A DNA stretch of 33,054 bases from Ectopseudomonas oleovorans (GTDB lineage: Bacteria > Pseudomonadota > Gammaproteobacteria > Pseudomonadales > Pseudomonadaceae). Each line of letters begins with the position of its first letter. Position 1 is the first letter of the stretch. A program made the translations under genes and the position numbers. Below the pieces are notes generated by a model. It saw only the letters and a program-made list of their open reading frames with translations, searched no databases and was not told the origin of the DNA. Shown piece by piece: positions 1 through 8,423 of the stretch. Location of the stretch: positions 37,896-70,949 of the forward strand of contig NZ_QASO01000062.1 in NCBI RefSeq assembly GCF_003052605.1. The letters are read 5' to 3'.

Positions 1-1248
1 CTGAGCTGGCGCCTGGGCAAGCAGCAGGTGATCTGGGGCCGCACCGACCTGTTCCGCGTGCTCGACGTGATCAACCCGATCGACTTCTCGCGCAACAACA
101 TCTACGACGAACTGGAGGACATCCGCATCCCGATGTGGATCGCCAAGGCCGACTGGCGCATGGGCGCCAACGAGGTGTTCGACGACCTCAACCTGTCGTT
201 CGTGTGGAACTTCGACAAGTTCCGCCCGCACAACCTCGGCCAGTGCGGCACGCCGAACTCGGCCCTGGATGCCGGCTGTTTCTTCCGCGGCATGAACAAC
301 CTGTGGGAAAACGGCAGCACCGTGGCCAACTTCGCCGGCGGCAACATCGCCACCGACTTCGGCCCCGGCCAGATCGGTATCCGCAAGGCGCACATGCCGT
401 CCTGGAGCCTGTCCAACAGCCAGTTCGGCATCAAGCTGGAAGGCGTCTATGGCGATTTCGGCTTCTCGCTGAACGCCCTGACCTACCGCTCGCAACTGCC
501 CTCGCTGCGTGGCGGCATCCCGGCGCAGAACCCCTTCACCGGTGAAACCGCGGTATGGCCGGCCCTGATCGCCTTCGATATCCATTTCCCGCGGGTCAAC
601 CTGATCGGCGGTTCGATGGACTACTACTCGCAAGCGATCGACACGGTGTTCCGCGTCGAAGTCGCGCACACCGAGGGCGAGGAGTTTGCCAACACCCTGC
701 AATCACGGCTGTTCTCCGAGTCCGACGTCACCCGTTACGTGATCGGTGCGGACAAGAACATCTTCATCCCCTTCCTCAACCCCGGCCGCGCCTTCCTCTT
801 CTCCGGCCAGTTGTTCGGCCAGCACATCCGCGAGCACCAGCTTGAGGATCGCCCACTGGGCAAGGCCGGCATGCCGGACTGGGAGCAGAACTGGATCGGC
901 ACCCTGCTGGTCAAGGGCTGGTGGATGAACGACCGGCTGAGCCCGCAGGTGCTAGTGGCCCACGACCTCAAGGCCCATGCCACGGCCATCGCGCCGAGCG
1001 TGCAGTACCTGTTCAGCGACAACCTGAAGATCATCGCCGGCGCCAACTTCAAGGTCGGCCGTGGTGCTCGCGAGTTCGACGACTGCCGTAGCTGCAACCC
1101 CTGGGACCCCTTCACCAGCTTTGGCCTGCCGGAGGGCGTAACCGCCGGTCTGAGCGGCTACGAGCCGCTGGGCCGCTTCCGCGCCGGCCCCATCGGCATG
1201 GCGCAGAAGGAAGACGAACTGCAACTGACCCTGCGTTACAGCTTCTGA
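1..1248 (+). CDS. DUF1302 family outer-membrane protein, 3' part only
   Basis: The frame is open from the first base, so the start codon and signal peptide lie upstream of the window; 415 residues are visible. The protein is rich in short alternating, aromatic-containing strands and ends in LQLTLRYSF, with a terminal Phe as expected for a beta-barrel outer-membrane protein recognised by the BAM machinery. Family recognition (DUF1302) rests on overall resemblance and on the DUF1329 gene 19 bases downstream, a pairing common in Pseudomonas. DUF1302 proteins are usually longer than this, consistent with a missing N-terminus rather than a broken gene. The molecular role is not established; the pair often accompanies genes for hydrophobic substrates, but nothing here identifies the ligand. 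Confidence 0.8.
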   Translation: MSWRLGKQQVIWGRTDLFRVLDVINPIDFSRNNIYDELEDIRIPMWIAKADWRMGANEVFDDLNLSFVWNFDKFRPHNLGQCGTPNSALDAGCFFRGMNNLWENGSTVANFAGGNIATDFGPGQIGIRKAHMPSWSLSNSQFGIKLEGVYGDFGFSLNALTYRSQLPSLRGGIPAQNPFTGETAVWPALIAFDIHFPRVNLIGGSMDYYSQAIDTVFRVEVAHTEGEEFANTLQSRLFSESDVTRYVIGADKNIFIPFLNPGRAFLFSGQLFGQHIREHQLEDRPLGKAGMPDWEQNWIGTLLVKGWWMNDRLSPQVLVAHDLKAHATAIAPSVQYLFSDNLKIIAGANFKVGRGAREFDDCRSCNPWDPFTSFGLPEGVTAGLSGYEPLGRFRAGPIGMAQKEDELQLTLRYSF

Positions 1249-1267
1249 TCAATCACGAGGAATAGCC

Positions 1268-2596
1268 ATGAACAACAAGAAATCCCGGCAGAGCCGCGCC
1301 CTGGCGCTGGCCCTGTTGACGCTGGGCGCGACCAGCGGCGTGCACGCCGCCGACGAGGCGGTGATCCAGCAGTCCTTCTACCCCTACCAGAACGACAAGC
1401 CGAGCTTCGCCGGTCTGAGCGCCGGCATGACCATCAACAAGGGCAACGTCGCCCAGTTCAAGGAGATTCTCGACCCGGCCTTCTACGGCTTTATCGAGAA
1501 AGGTTGGGTGGAGCTGAAGGTCGGCGACACCACCTCCTTCGACCTGCACCCCAACTATGTCGAGGCTACCCGCCAGCACATGGACACGGTCAAACTCGGC
1601 GCGAAGCCCGGCGAGATCAGTGGCGCCGTGGCCGGCCGGCCGTTCCCCCAGGAGCCGGACGCGAACGACCCGCGCGCCGGCGAGAAGCTCGCCTGGAACT
1701 ACAAGTACGGCTACAACTGGGGCGACAGCGCCGCCATCTCGCCGTTCTACTGGAAGTTCCGCGACATGAACACGGGCAAGCTGGAACGCACCATCAAGTT
1801 CGACTTCCACTTCCTCAACTTCACCCGCCGGGTCAACCAAGAGCCCACGCCGGCGATCACCCCCAACCCGTCGCAGCTGTTCCGCGGCATCTACGTCAAG
1901 GCGCAGGAGCCCTATGACGTGCGCAACACCCAGCTGCTGATCCATCGCGCCGAGGACGACCTCAAGCGCGACAACTCCTGGTTGTACCTGGGCTTCCAGC
2001 GCCGCGTGCGGCGCCTGGCCACCGGCCAGGTGACCGATGCCTTCCTCGGCTCCGACTTGATGATCGAGGACTTCGAGGGCTACAACGGGCGTATTTCCGA
2101 CATGCAGTGGAGCTACAAGGGCACCCGCTTCATGCTGATGCCGTTCTACAACCACAACGACCTGACGCTGGACAGCGAAACGCACAAGGACAGCGACGGT
2201 TACCAGGTGGTGGCGTTCGGCGGTCAGGGCGGCTGTTTCCCCAACATCACCTGGCAGCTGCGCAAGGTCTACGAGGTGGAATCGGTGCCGGTGGACGGCA
2301 GCCACCCACTGTCCAAGCGCGTGCACTACATGGATGCGCAGACCTTCACCGTGCCGCGCACCGTGTCGTATGACCGCAAGGGCAGCATGTGGAAGACCTT
2401 CACCATCGGCCAGGCCCACCCGGACCACCACCTGCCGAAGAACAAGGGCTCCGGCGTGTCGATCGACGACAGCTTCACGATGATCGACATCCAGGCCATG
2501 CACTGCACCACGGGTCAGTTCAAGGGCCAGGTCGATCCGGAGATGAGCAAGCCGGAGATGTTCAGCGTTCAGCACATGCGCGCTACCGGTAACTGA
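1268..2596 (+). CDS. DUF1329 family exported protein
   Basis: The 442-residue product starts with a Sec signal peptide: basic MNNKKSRQSR, hydrophobic ALALALLTLG, probable cleavage after VHA near residue 28. A GAGGA ribosome site ends about 7 bases before the ATG. The mature part has the family's pattern of beta strands and the long charged and aromatic segments of DUF1329 proteins, which are thought to have a LolB-like periplasmic fold. It follows the DUF1302 gene by 19 bases and is surely co-transcribed with it, so the two probably act together at the outer membrane. A GC-rich hairpin lies just after the stop. Function is unknown and the family name is the safe limit of the call. Gene length and codon use look normal. 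Confidence 0.85.
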   Translation: MNNKKSRQSRALALALLTLGATSGVHAADEAVIQQSFYPYQNDKPSFAGLSAGMTINKGNVAQFKEILDPAFYGFIEKGWVELKVGDTTSFDLHPNYVEATRQHMDTVKLGAKPGEISGAVAGRPFPQEPDANDPRAGEKLAWNYKYGYNWGDSAAISPFYWKFRDMNTGKLERTIKFDFHFLNFTRRVNQEPTPAITPNPSQLFRGIYVKAQEPYDVRNTQLLIHRAEDDLKRDNSWLYLGFQRRVRRLATGQVTDAFLGSDLMIEDFEGYNGRISDMQWSYKGTRFMLMPFYNHNDLTLDSETHKDSDGYQVVAFGGQGGCFPNITWQLRKVYEVESVPVDGSHPLSKRVHYMDAQTFTVPRTVSYDRKGSMWKTFTIGQAHPDHHLPKNKGSGVSIDDSFTMIDIQAMHCTTGQFKGQVDPEMSKPEMFSVQHMRATGN

Positions 2597-2604
2597 TCAA
2601 TCAA

Positions 2605-2630
2605 GCCCGGTCCGCTAAATGCGGCCGGGC
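2605..2630 (+). terminator. Hairpin after the DUF1302-DUF1329 pair
   Basis: GCCCGGTCCGC and GCGGCCGGGC pair around the loop TAAAT, nine bases after the stop codon. It is followed by ATTTCG rather than a run of T, so it may be a weak intrinsic terminator or an mRNA-stabilising stem. Confidence 0.5.
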
Positions 2631-2692
2631 ATTTCGACCAACGCAGCAAGCAAACAATCACCTCTCACACGGACAACTATATAAAAAGCCAC

Positions 2693-2869
2693 GCCCTCAA
2701 AGCAGGGGCTGTCTGGCTTGATCCCATCTGCAAACGGATCATGAAACTCGACCGTTTACGACTGCGTGGCCTCATGGGTGCAACTGACGAATTCACCTTG
2801 GCCGCGACAGTGCAAAACCTACGCCGCATGGCCAAGCTTTTGCCTCAAGGGCCACCACTCACGGGATAG
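2693..2869 (+). pseudogene. C-terminal remnant of an IS1182-type transposase
   Basis: An open stretch without a proper start translates as ALKAGAVWLDPICKRIMKLD followed by RLRLRGLMGATDEFTLAATV and QNLRRMAKLLPQ before a TAG stop at 2867-2869. The RLRGLxGAxDEFxLAATxQNLRRMAK block is typical of the C-terminal end of IS1182-family transposases. The catalytic DDE core is absent, so this is dead debris, probably the oldest layer of the insertion-sequence pile at 2.65-4.05 kb. The exact left border cannot be seen because the similarity fades into the region after the hairpin. Confidence 0.65.
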
Positions 2870-2943
2870 GTACTCCCGCTGGGGTTCTACCCCGATAACG
2901 CGGACACTTTCGAGTAAGCTCATATCGAGCCGAAGGAGTGTTC

Positions 2944-3240
2944 ATGAAGCGCAAGAGATACAGTCCCGAATTCAAGCGGGAAGCCATCGAGCTGGTTCGT
3001 CGTTCCGGGACGAGCTGCCGGCAGGTGGCCCTTGAAATTGGCGTTGCGCCAAACCTGCTTACCCGCTGGGTTCGAGAGTCGCAGCCAGGTTTGGAAAATG
3101 CTTTTCCTGGCACGGGGAGTCCGCGAGATGAGGAGCTTGCCCGTCTCAAGCGTGAATTGGCCCGGGTGACCAAGGAGCGTGATTTTTTAAGAGACGCGGC
3201 AGCGTACTTTGCCAAGGAATCATCGAGCGGTACGCGGTGA
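2944..3240 (+). CDS. IS3-family transposase OrfA (helix-turn-helix subunit)
   Basis: The 98-residue protein begins MKRKRYSPEFKREAIELVRR, the classic start of IS3-family OrfA, with a helix-turn-helix near residues 20-45 and a C-terminal leucine-zipper-like coiled coil (DEELARLKRELARVTKERDF). OrfA binds the terminal repeats and normally fuses to OrfB by programmed frameshifting. The ATG at 2944 has AAGGAG six bases upstream; a GTG at 2938 overlaps that site and is less likely. OrfB begins within the last codons of this gene (3237) but is broken, so the element cannot move by itself. The bases at about 2882-2925 probably hold the left end of the element, but no matching right end is visible. Confidence 0.8.
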   Translation: MKRKRYSPEFKREAIELVRRSGTSCRQVALEIGVAPNLLTRWVRESQPGLENAFPGTGSPRDEELARLKRELARVTKERDFLRDAAAYFAKESSSGTR

Positions 3241-3548
3241 TCCGGCGCTGCCGCAACGAGTACACAGTTCGCTTGATGTGTCGCTGCCTGAATGTGTCCG
3301 CCAGCGGTTACTACGCCTGGCAGGATCGCGAGCCAAGCTCACGCGCTCAAGAGAACGCGCGCTTGGTTCGGCGCATTCGCGAAATTCATGAAGACAGTCG
3401 TGGCATGATCGGGGCACTCGTCGTACAAGCAGACCGGACGTCGGTGGCCCAGGATCTGGGCGGAGATCCGGCGCGCGCCATGGCCGCGCCCAAGCACGCA
3501 CTGCAAAGCAAGCTGCTGGATGGGTTGCGCTACCTGCTCAAGGAATAG
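3237..3548 (+). pseudogene. Truncated IS3-family transposase OrfB
   Basis: The first 58 or so residues (IRRCRNEYTVRLMCRCLNVS, SGYYAWQDRE, ARLVRRIREIHEDSRGMIG) are the N-terminal HTH_21-type region of an IS3 OrfB. The family resemblance then stops at about base 3410, before the DDE integrase-core residues. The remaining frame, to the stop at 3546-3548, ends KHALQSKLLDGLRYLLKE; it is not OrfB and I cannot assign it. The most likely reading is a deletion or a second insertion that joined the OrfB start to foreign DNA. A nearly complete rve domain is missing, so no transposase activity is expected. Confidence 0.7.
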
Positions 3549-3559
3549 AGCAAAAGACA

Positions 3560-3946
3560 ATACCTAGATCTCTGGATGCCTTGGCTCAGCTGCCACTTTC
3601 AGTCCTGATCGACCAGAAAAATGGTCGCCCTTGGCCTTGGCTATTTGCCGACGGGCAAACATTCACGCCCAGGCAGCCAGCTCTTATCTGTGATGATCCT
3701 GACACGGAATTGGAAGCCACCCTGGCAGGCATGTGCTTTGGCCAAATTCCTGCCTATCTGGCTGAGCCCCATCTGCGGTCAGGCAAGCTGGTTTCTGTTT
3801 TGGCTCATCTCGCTCCGGCGCCATGGGATCTGTTCATATACCGCCCGCAGCAGGGCCCTGTATCGAAGCGGGTGCGATTGGTGTACGACCATCTTAAGCA
3901 GGCTTTCTCAAACCCCGAGCTATTTCCCCAGGGCCTGGGGACATAG
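3560..3946 (+). pseudogene. Headless LysR-type regulator (effector-domain fragment)
   Basis: The frame reads SLDALAQLPLSVLIDQKNGR and PWPWLFADGQTF, then an acidic block and AGMCFGQIPAYLAEPHLRSG. This is the second half of a LysR effector-binding domain, where G(x)P(x)YL marks the return into subdomain 1. It ends VYDHLKQAFSN, like the usual C-terminus. The winged helix-turn-helix (first ~90 residues) and the first effector subdomain are missing, so it cannot bind DNA. The upstream border coincides with the broken insertion sequence, which suggests that the gene was cut by the same rearrangement. A TTG at 3581 can be read as a start but has no ribosome site. Confidence 0.7.
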
Positions 3947-3971
3947 CTTGAATACCTGCCAGCAATCGTCC

Positions 3972-4013
3972 GCTTTTGGCCGGTTGTTGCCTACCACGAC
4001 CGATAGCCGTGGT
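3972..4013 (+). repeat. GCTTTTGGCCGGTT motif followed by a hairpin (site 1)
   Basis: GCTTTTGGCCGGTT lies at 3972-3985, and a 6-bp stem ACCACG/CGTGGT with a nine-base loop follows at 3993-4013. The same 14-mer occurs inverted at 6962-6975 and directly at 17271-17284, and with one mismatch at 10334-10347, each time next to an inverted repeat. With the site at 6962 it brackets the SOS module. Such motifs resemble dispersed intergenic repeats of Pseudomonas; that link is from memory. Confidence 0.6.
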
Positions 4014-4140
4014 TCGACTTCAGTCTGTCGCGACCGGCAGCAGCTGACTTAATGGTAGTGGGTCTTTCACACCCTCCTTTATCTTTGGAACGCCTGGTAG
4101 GTCGCTGTCAGCAACGGCGGCTCCCTCACCTGTTCATGAT

Positions 4141-5400
4141 CTAACGTACCCTTGGCAGCTCGTCCCAGCGGCAGGTGTACCCCGGAGAACGCAGCTCCTG
4201 CTTCATCGACCAGCCGCCCAGGGCCGGCACGCGCGCCAGGCGCACGGTGCCGCGGCCCATGTTGGTGTTGATCCTGTCCACGGTTGCCATCAGCGCCGCG
4301 CTGCGCGGCCGCGGCGCCGGGGCGAACAGGTCGGCCTGTACCTGCCCGGGGCTGGCCAGGTTCATCAGTATCACCCCGGCTTTCTGGTACCGGTAGCCGG
4401 GCCGGTAGATACCCTCCAGCCCGGCCAGCGCCGCCTGCACCAGGTCGCGCGAGTCGTTGCTCGGCGTGTGCAGTGGCACGCTGGCGGTGCGCGCGTAGCG
4501 CGGCTCGTCCGGGTTGAACACCCCGGTGCGGATATACACCTGCAGCAGCTGGCACACATCGCCTTGCGCGCGCAGCTTCTCCGCTGCGCGGCAGGCGTAG
4601 CTGGCCACCGCCTCGCGCAGCGGCGCCAGCTCCGTCACCCGGCGCGAGAAGCTGCGGCTGCAGGTGATCATCTGCTTCGGCTCCGGCCCCTCGTCCAGGG
4701 CGAAGCACGGCTCGCCACGCAGCTCACGAATGGTCTTCTCCAGCACCACCGAGAACTGCTTTCGCATCGTCCAGGCGTCCTGCTGCGCCAGATCCCAGGC
4801 GGTTTTAACACCCAGCGCGCCCAGGTGCGCCTGCAGCTTGCGCCCCACGCCCCACACCTCGCCCAGCGGCGCGTCCTTGAGCAACGCCGCCTGCTGCTCG
4901 GGCCGGGTGGCCACCACCACCCCGCTCCGGCTACGCCGCTTGGCGGCCCAGTTGGCCAACTTGGCCAAGGTCTTCGTGGTGCTGATGCCCACCCCCACCG
5001 GCATGCCCGTCAGCCGTTGCACCTCCGCGCGAATGTGCCGGCCGTAACCGGCCAGCGGCCGGCCGAGGCCCGCCAGGTCGAGAAAGCTCTCGTCGATCGA
5101 ATAAACCTCCAGACGCGGTGCCAGCCCGCGCAGCACCCGTACCACCCGTGCGGAAACGTCGCCGTACAGCGCATAGTTGCTGCTGAACGCCAGCACGCCA
5201 TGCGCCTGCACCAGGTCGCGGATCTTGAAGAAAGGCTCGCCCATACCAATGCCCAGCGCCTTGGCCTCGTTGCTGCGGCTCACCACACAGCCGTCGTTGT
5301 TGCTCAGCACCACCATCGGCACCGCGCGCAGATCGGGGCGGAACAGCCGCTCGCAACTCACGTAGAAGTTGTTGCAGTCCACCAGGGCATAGGTCGGCAT
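4141..5400 (-). CDS. umuC: UmuC, catalytic subunit of error-prone DNA polymerase V
   Basis: The 419-residue Y-family polymerase performs translesion synthesis after SOS induction together with processed UmuD' and RecA. The N-terminus [20 protein letters not shown] carries the first metal ligand in [26 protein letters not shown] follows; SIDESFLDL at about 100-108 holds the second acidic pair. The helix-hairpin-helix region ([15 protein letters not shown]) and a little-finger domain complete the normal family length. The start codon shares an ATGA overlap with the stop of umuD, so the two are translationally coupled and driven by the LexA-controlled promoter upstream of umuD. All catalytic acids visible in the family are present and the gene looks functional. 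A DinB (Pol IV) identity is excluded by the UmuD partner. Confidence 0.95.
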   Translation of the reverse strand: MPTYALVDCNNFYVSCERLFRPDLRAVPMVVLSNNDGCVVSRSNEAKALGIGMGEPFFKIRDLVQAHGVLAFSSNYALYGDVSARVVRVLRGLAPRLEVYSIDESFLDLAGLGRPLAGYGRHIRAEVQRLTGMPVGVGISTTKTLAKLANWAAKRRSRSGVVVATRPEQQAALLKDAPLGEVWGVGRKLQAHLGALGVKTAWDLAQQDAWTMRKQFSVVLEKTIRELRGEPCFALDEGPEPKQMITCSRSFSRRVTELAPLREAVASYACRAAEKLRAQGDVCQLLQVYIRTGVFNPDEPRYARTASVPLHTPSNDSRDLVQAALAGLEGIYRPGYRYQKAGVILMNLASPGQVQADLFAPAPRPRSAALMATVDRINTNMGRGTVRLARVPALGGWSMKQELRSPGYTCRWDELPRVR

Positions 5401-5831
5401 CAGAACCCCGGCAGCTTGTGAATGCAGCGCGTCACCACGCCGAACACCTCCAGATCCTCGCCGTCGCGCAGGCGAATGTCCGGGTAGGCCTTGTTCGCCG
5501 CACGCAGCACCGGCGTGCCGTGCTCATAGGCCAGCTGCTTGCAGGTGAACTCCCCGTTCACCACCGCTACCACCACCATGCCCGCGCGCGGCGTGATCGA
5601 GCGATCCACCACCAGGATGTCGCCGTCGAAAATCCCCAGGCCGGTCATACTGTCCCCCACCACCCGAAGAAAGAAGGTGGCCGCCGGATGCACCACGCAC
5701 AGCTCGTCCAGCGAGAGGCTGGCCTCGATATGGTCTTCAGCGGGGGAAGGAAAGCCGGCGGCAACGCGGCTCAGGAACAACGGCAGCCGCAGACCTGGCC
5801 GCAACGGGCGGCCGATCACTGTCAGGGCCAT
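5400..5831 (-). CDS. umuD: UmuD, self-cleaving subunit of DNA polymerase V
   Basis: The 143-residue protein belongs to the LexA/UmuD S24 peptidase family. RecA-stimulated autocleavage should occur at the Ala25-Gly26 bond in [15 protein letters not shown], giving active UmuD'. The catalytic serine is in VGDSM (Ser61) and the lysine in NGEFTCKQL (Lys98), one residue shifted from the E. coli numbering. It has no DNA-binding domain, which separates it from LexA. The gene precedes umuC with a 4-base overlap (ATGA). A perfect LexA box lies 19 bases upstream of the start, overlapping the likely promoter, so expression is expected only after DNA damage. Length and all key residues are normal. Confidence 0.95.
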   Translation of the reverse strand: MALTVIGRPLRPGLRLPLFLSRVAAGFPSPAEDHIEASLSLDELCVVHPAATFFLRVVGDSMTGLGIFDGDILVVDRSITPRAGMVVVAVVNGEFTCKQLAYEHGTPVLRAANKAYPDIRLRDGEDLEVFGVVTRCIHKLPGF

Positions 5832-5849
5832 GGGTAACCTCGCGATATG

Positions 5850-5865
5850 CTGTATATTAATACAG
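5850..5865. promoter_or_regulatory. LexA (SOS) box between umuDC and the SRAP gene
   Basis: CTGTATATTAATACAG is a perfect CTG-N10-CAG palindrome matching the LexA consensus. On the minus strand a TTGATA -35 (plus-strand 5869-5874) precedes it, so LexA would cover the umuDC promoter. The divergent SRAP gene begins 47 bases away, so one box may control both directions. Confidence 0.92.
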
Positions 5866-5912
5866 TATTATCAAGCCCCAGCCTTGGCAACGACAACAGA
5901 CGGGAGGCACCC

Positions 5913-6338
5913 ATGTGCGGCGGCGTCGAAGTGACCGGGCGCTACACCCAAACCGGCCAGCAACTGCGGATCTACTTCCCCAACCCACGCGCCGCCCTGC
6001 CCGTGCGTCAGGCTGACGGCGCCGTGGCCTGGGTCCCCTGGGGCCGGCGTAAAGAGCAACCCGGCCACCTACCCGCCACCGGCTGGGCAAGAACCGACTC
6101 CATCACCGCCGGCAAATGGGCGCGCTACCACCCGCAACCGGTGCAGGTGCTGGCCGAACGCTTTATGGAGAAGGACGCATCAGGCGCCTCGCACTGGTTC
6201 GACCTGGAGCCAGGCCAAACCGTTGAGGCGCTGCTCATTGAGCACGGGGAAGAACGGCGGGTCTACGTGGTCACCACCACACCGCCGCAGGGTGGGCCAA
6301 CGGTGCACGACCGCTGGCCGAGCCTGGTAACGGCCTAG
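5913..6338 (+). CDS. SRAP-domain protein (YedK/HMCES type), DNA-protein crosslink at abasic sites
   Basis: The 141-residue product starts MCGGVEVTGRY. In SRAP proteins the initiator Met is removed and Cys2 forms a thiazolidine crosslink with abasic sites in single-stranded DNA, shielding them from cleavage. The family's conserved late histidine is present in HDRWPSLV near the C-terminus, and FPNPRAALPV and PWGRRKEQPG are hallmarks of a short Pseudomonas subfamily. It is shorter than E. coli YedK (about 220 residues) but ends normally, so it is a compact variant rather than a fragment. The start at 5913 is fixed by GGGAGG six bases upstream and by the need for Cys2; an upstream start inside the LexA box is untenable. 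It is divergent from umuDC across a shared LexA box, which fits an SOS role. Confidence 0.85.
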   Translation: MCGGVEVTGRYTQTGQQLRIYFPNPRAALPVRQADGAVAWVPWGRRKEQPGHLPATGWARTDSITAGKWARYHPQPVQVLAERFMEKDASGASHWFDLEPGQTVEALLIEHGEERRVYVVTTTPPQGGPTVHDRWPSLVTA

Positions 6339-6832
6339 AGCGGGTCACCCTCCAGCATCGCAGCGCTGACCTCGAACTCGCAGTCATCGCCCTGCGGCAC
6401 CAGCTCCAGCGAGGCGGAGCCGGCCGGCAGCGCCACCACCAGGCTGCGTGTCACGCACTCGGCCTCGGGCATGGTCGCCGTGGCGTGCAGCATCTGCTCC
6501 GACCACTCCACCACTTCATAGTCGAACACCTGGGCTTCCAGGTCTTCGCCCTCGTCGTGATGGTGGATCGAGGCAAAAGCCTCCTGGCAGGTGCCGCGGC
6601 CGCGGTTGCAGCGAATCTCCACTGCATTCACCCCGGGCGGCTCGTAACCGGCCACCGTATTCCAGCCACCCCACAACAACAGATCGTCCCCCTGCTGCTG
6701 AATGATCAGCGGCGGGCGAACAACCGCATGGGGCTGTTCCAGGGGCGCGGGGTTGGCCAACCACAGGGCCGTATAAGCGGCCACCAGGGCGGAAACAAGG
6801 GAGACGGAAAGGTAGCGGAGGATCGTAGGCAT
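6335..6832 (-). CDS. Small membrane-anchored periplasmic protein, function unknown
   Basis: The 165-residue protein starts MPTILRYLSVSLVSALVAAY, a single hydrophobic segment (about residues 4-26) that is either an uncleaved anchor or a signal peptide. The rest is acidic and rich in beta-type sequence with three to four cysteines (IRCNRGRGTCQEAF, EAECVTR, GDDCEFEV) that could form disulfides outside the cytoplasm. AAGGAATT upstream of the ATG gives a good ribosome site. It converges with the SRAP gene and the two reading frames overlap by four bases (6335-6338). I do not recognise the family. The link to the SOS genes is only positional. Confidence 0.7.
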   Translation of the reverse strand: MPTILRYLSVSLVSALVAAYTALWLANPAPLEQPHAVVRPPLIIQQQGDDLLLWGGWNTVAGYEPPGVNAVEIRCNRGRGTCQEAFASIHHHDEGEDLEAQVFDYEVVEWSEQMLHATATMPEAECVTRSLVVALPAGSASLELVPQGDDCEFEVSAAMLEGDPL

Positions 6833-7416
6833 GGTCGAATTCCTTTCGAGGGGGGCTGCTGTCCTAGCCGGTTATCTATCTTGAAAAACGCCGATGATTT
6901 CACGCAGGTAATTAATATCGTGATCATGGCCGTCAGGGCCCGCCACAGAACGGGCCGCAGGAACCGGCCAAAAGCAGTCCTTGAGAGCGATCGACCCGAA
7001 GCAGATTGTGTCCACCCGTGTAGCTGGACGGGCTGACCTATGCAGTTCGCTTGCAGCGCTGGCTGTATGCAACATACCGTTTAGCGGGGCGGGGATTGGA
7101 AGCCTCGTCTCGGCACATGATTTGCTGCCCCTCAATGTCCGCTGGCTTCTTGACGACTCGTACCCCTGAGACTTCCTAGTCACTAGTGACGGTTTTGGTT
7201 GATAACGTGAAACCGCCACTCGGTTAGATTCGCATGGTGCAAAACTATCGCTACGCGGATACCTACGCCTGTGGCGGGGCGTCCAGATCTTCCGTGGCTC
7301 ATATTGTCATTCGATGCTGGAGCGCGGTTGCGATGCTCAATGAAATGCTGCGACGTGATCGTGAATCATCAGCCATGGCACCGTGGTGGGTTCTCCTTAA
7401 AGCGAAGAAGTTTCAA
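6833..7416. other. Intergenic region with inverted repeat site 2
   Basis: These 584 bases carry no convincing gene. They hold the GCTTTTGGCCGGTT motif on the minus strand (6962-6975) with a GGCCCG/CGGGCC stem at 6937-6956, and presumably the promoter of the gene at 7417. An open frame upstream of 7417 (from 7234) has no ribosome site, no signal-like start and no recognisable sequence, so it is treated as untranslated. The base composition after 7050 is less GC-rich than that of the neighbours. Confidence 0.5.
6937..6975 (-). repeat. GCTTTTGGCCGGTT motif with a hairpin (site 2, inverted)
   Basis: The minus strand reads GCTTTTGGCCGGTT at 6975-6962, then a GGCCCG/CGGGCC stem with an eight-base loop at 6956-6937. 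It is an exact inverted copy of the 14-mer at 3972 and the hairpin follows at similar spacing, although the hairpin sequence is different. Confidence 0.6.
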
Positions 7417-8298
7417 ATGCGCCAGCTTCTAGTGTGCGGCTTGCTAAGTTGCCTGGCTTTCGCTGCGCCAGCAGAGGTTATGTCACCGGCGCAATTGCAC
7501 TTTCTGGAAGTAAACGCTGCTGAACCCGAGGCTACCCAGGCCTGGAGGCGGGGCGTGTACATTTGGGATAGCCGTGCGTTGCTCAATCCTGCTACTCGAA
7601 CCGACGAGCTGTCTCGCCTGGACCGCACGGGCATCCAACGTCTATATATCGGGCTGAGCGCCGAGCAATTAGCGCAACCGGAAGTTGTGCGGACGCTCGA
7701 TGCGGTTGCCATAACGCTCAGAAAACGTGGCTTCGAGCCTGTGCTGCTTTTGGGTGATCCAGACTGGATGGCGCCTGAGCACCGCGCTTCGCTGATCGCC
7801 ATCATTTCGAAATTGAAGTCTGTGTCGTTCTCAGCACTTCATCTGGATCTGGAAGTTGAGCAGCGTGGCTGGCCGGTTCCGGCGAAACATGTGCGTGAAT
7901 GGCTGGACACGCTAAAGCATGTGGCAGCCGCTAGTCCTTGGCCTGTCGAAATATCGAGCCATTACCGCTGGTTTACTGAGGAGATGGGTGGCTTTCCTTG
8001 CGCTCCGTGTGAGCTACCTTCCATCGGTGTTAGTAAGGTGAGTTTGATGATCTACACCCGCAGTGCTGAACGCAGCGCCCAGCTCACGGAGAAAATCGCT
8101 CAGCGCTGGCCGGCCGTGCGCTTTCGACTCGCGCAGAGCATAGAGCCTCAGCTTGCGCCTGAAGAAACCTGGGGCGGCGCAGCACAGGCTCTACTTCAAG
8201 AGCAGGACAGCTTTTGGCGGGCTAGGCTGCAGCCTCTGGCTGTAGGGGGTATCGACTGGCAAGAGTGGGAATATTATCCAACCGGCCAACAACTATGA
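7417..8298 (+). CDS. Exported TIM-barrel-like protein, putative glycoside hydrolase
   Basis: The 293-residue product begins MRQLLVCGLLSCLAFAAPAE, a signal peptide; GLLSC could be a lipobox with Cys12, or signal peptidase I could cut after the APA. The body has alternating strand/helix spacing and the segment SALHLDLEVEQ (about 140-149), where a strand ends in acidic residues, as in the active site of TIM-barrel glycoside hydrolases. A trio of cysteines (FPCAPCELP) may form a disulfide. The ATG at 7417 was chosen over an upstream in-frame GTG at 7234 because only this start gives a signal peptide. It lies 125 bases before a membrane-anchored polysaccharide deacetylase in the same direction, so the two may act on one exopolysaccharide. 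The family is not recognised and the hydrolase role is inferred. Confidence 0.6.
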   Translation: MRQLLVCGLLSCLAFAAPAEVMSPAQLHFLEVNAAEPEATQAWRRGVYIWDSRALLNPATRTDELSRLDRTGIQRLYIGLSAEQLAQPEVVRTLDAVAITLRKRGFEPVLLLGDPDWMAPEHRASLIAIISKLKSVSFSALHLDLEVEQRGWPVPAKHVREWLDTLKHVAAASPWPVEISSHYRWFTEEMGGFPCAPCELPSIGVSKVSLMIYTRSAERSAQLTEKIAQRWPAVRFRLAQSIEPQLAPEETWGGAAQALLQEQDSFWRARLQPLAVGGIDWQEWEYYPTGQQL

Positions 8299-8423
8299 AA
8301 ATCTATTGCTAATAAACGAAACAGCTACGATCCGGAAGCAGCAGGAGCCGGTTGCCGCTCTAACGTTTCCTGCCTCGCATTGCTCCAAGATGCTAATTTT
8401 CTACTTGCACCGACGAGGTCTTC

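Noticed and set aside
1253..2575. Long open frame on the minus strand opposite the DUF1329 gene
   Set aside because: It mirrors a gene with a clear signal peptide and ribosome site; its product is His/Val/Gly-rich in the way GC-rich antisense frames are, with no family pattern.
5847..5912. Longer start for the SRAP gene
   Set aside because: It would begin at the LexA box and remove the essential Cys from position 2.
7234..7416. N-terminal extension of the gene at 7417
   Set aside because: The extension lacks a ribosome site and would bury a clear signal peptide 61 residues inside the protein.
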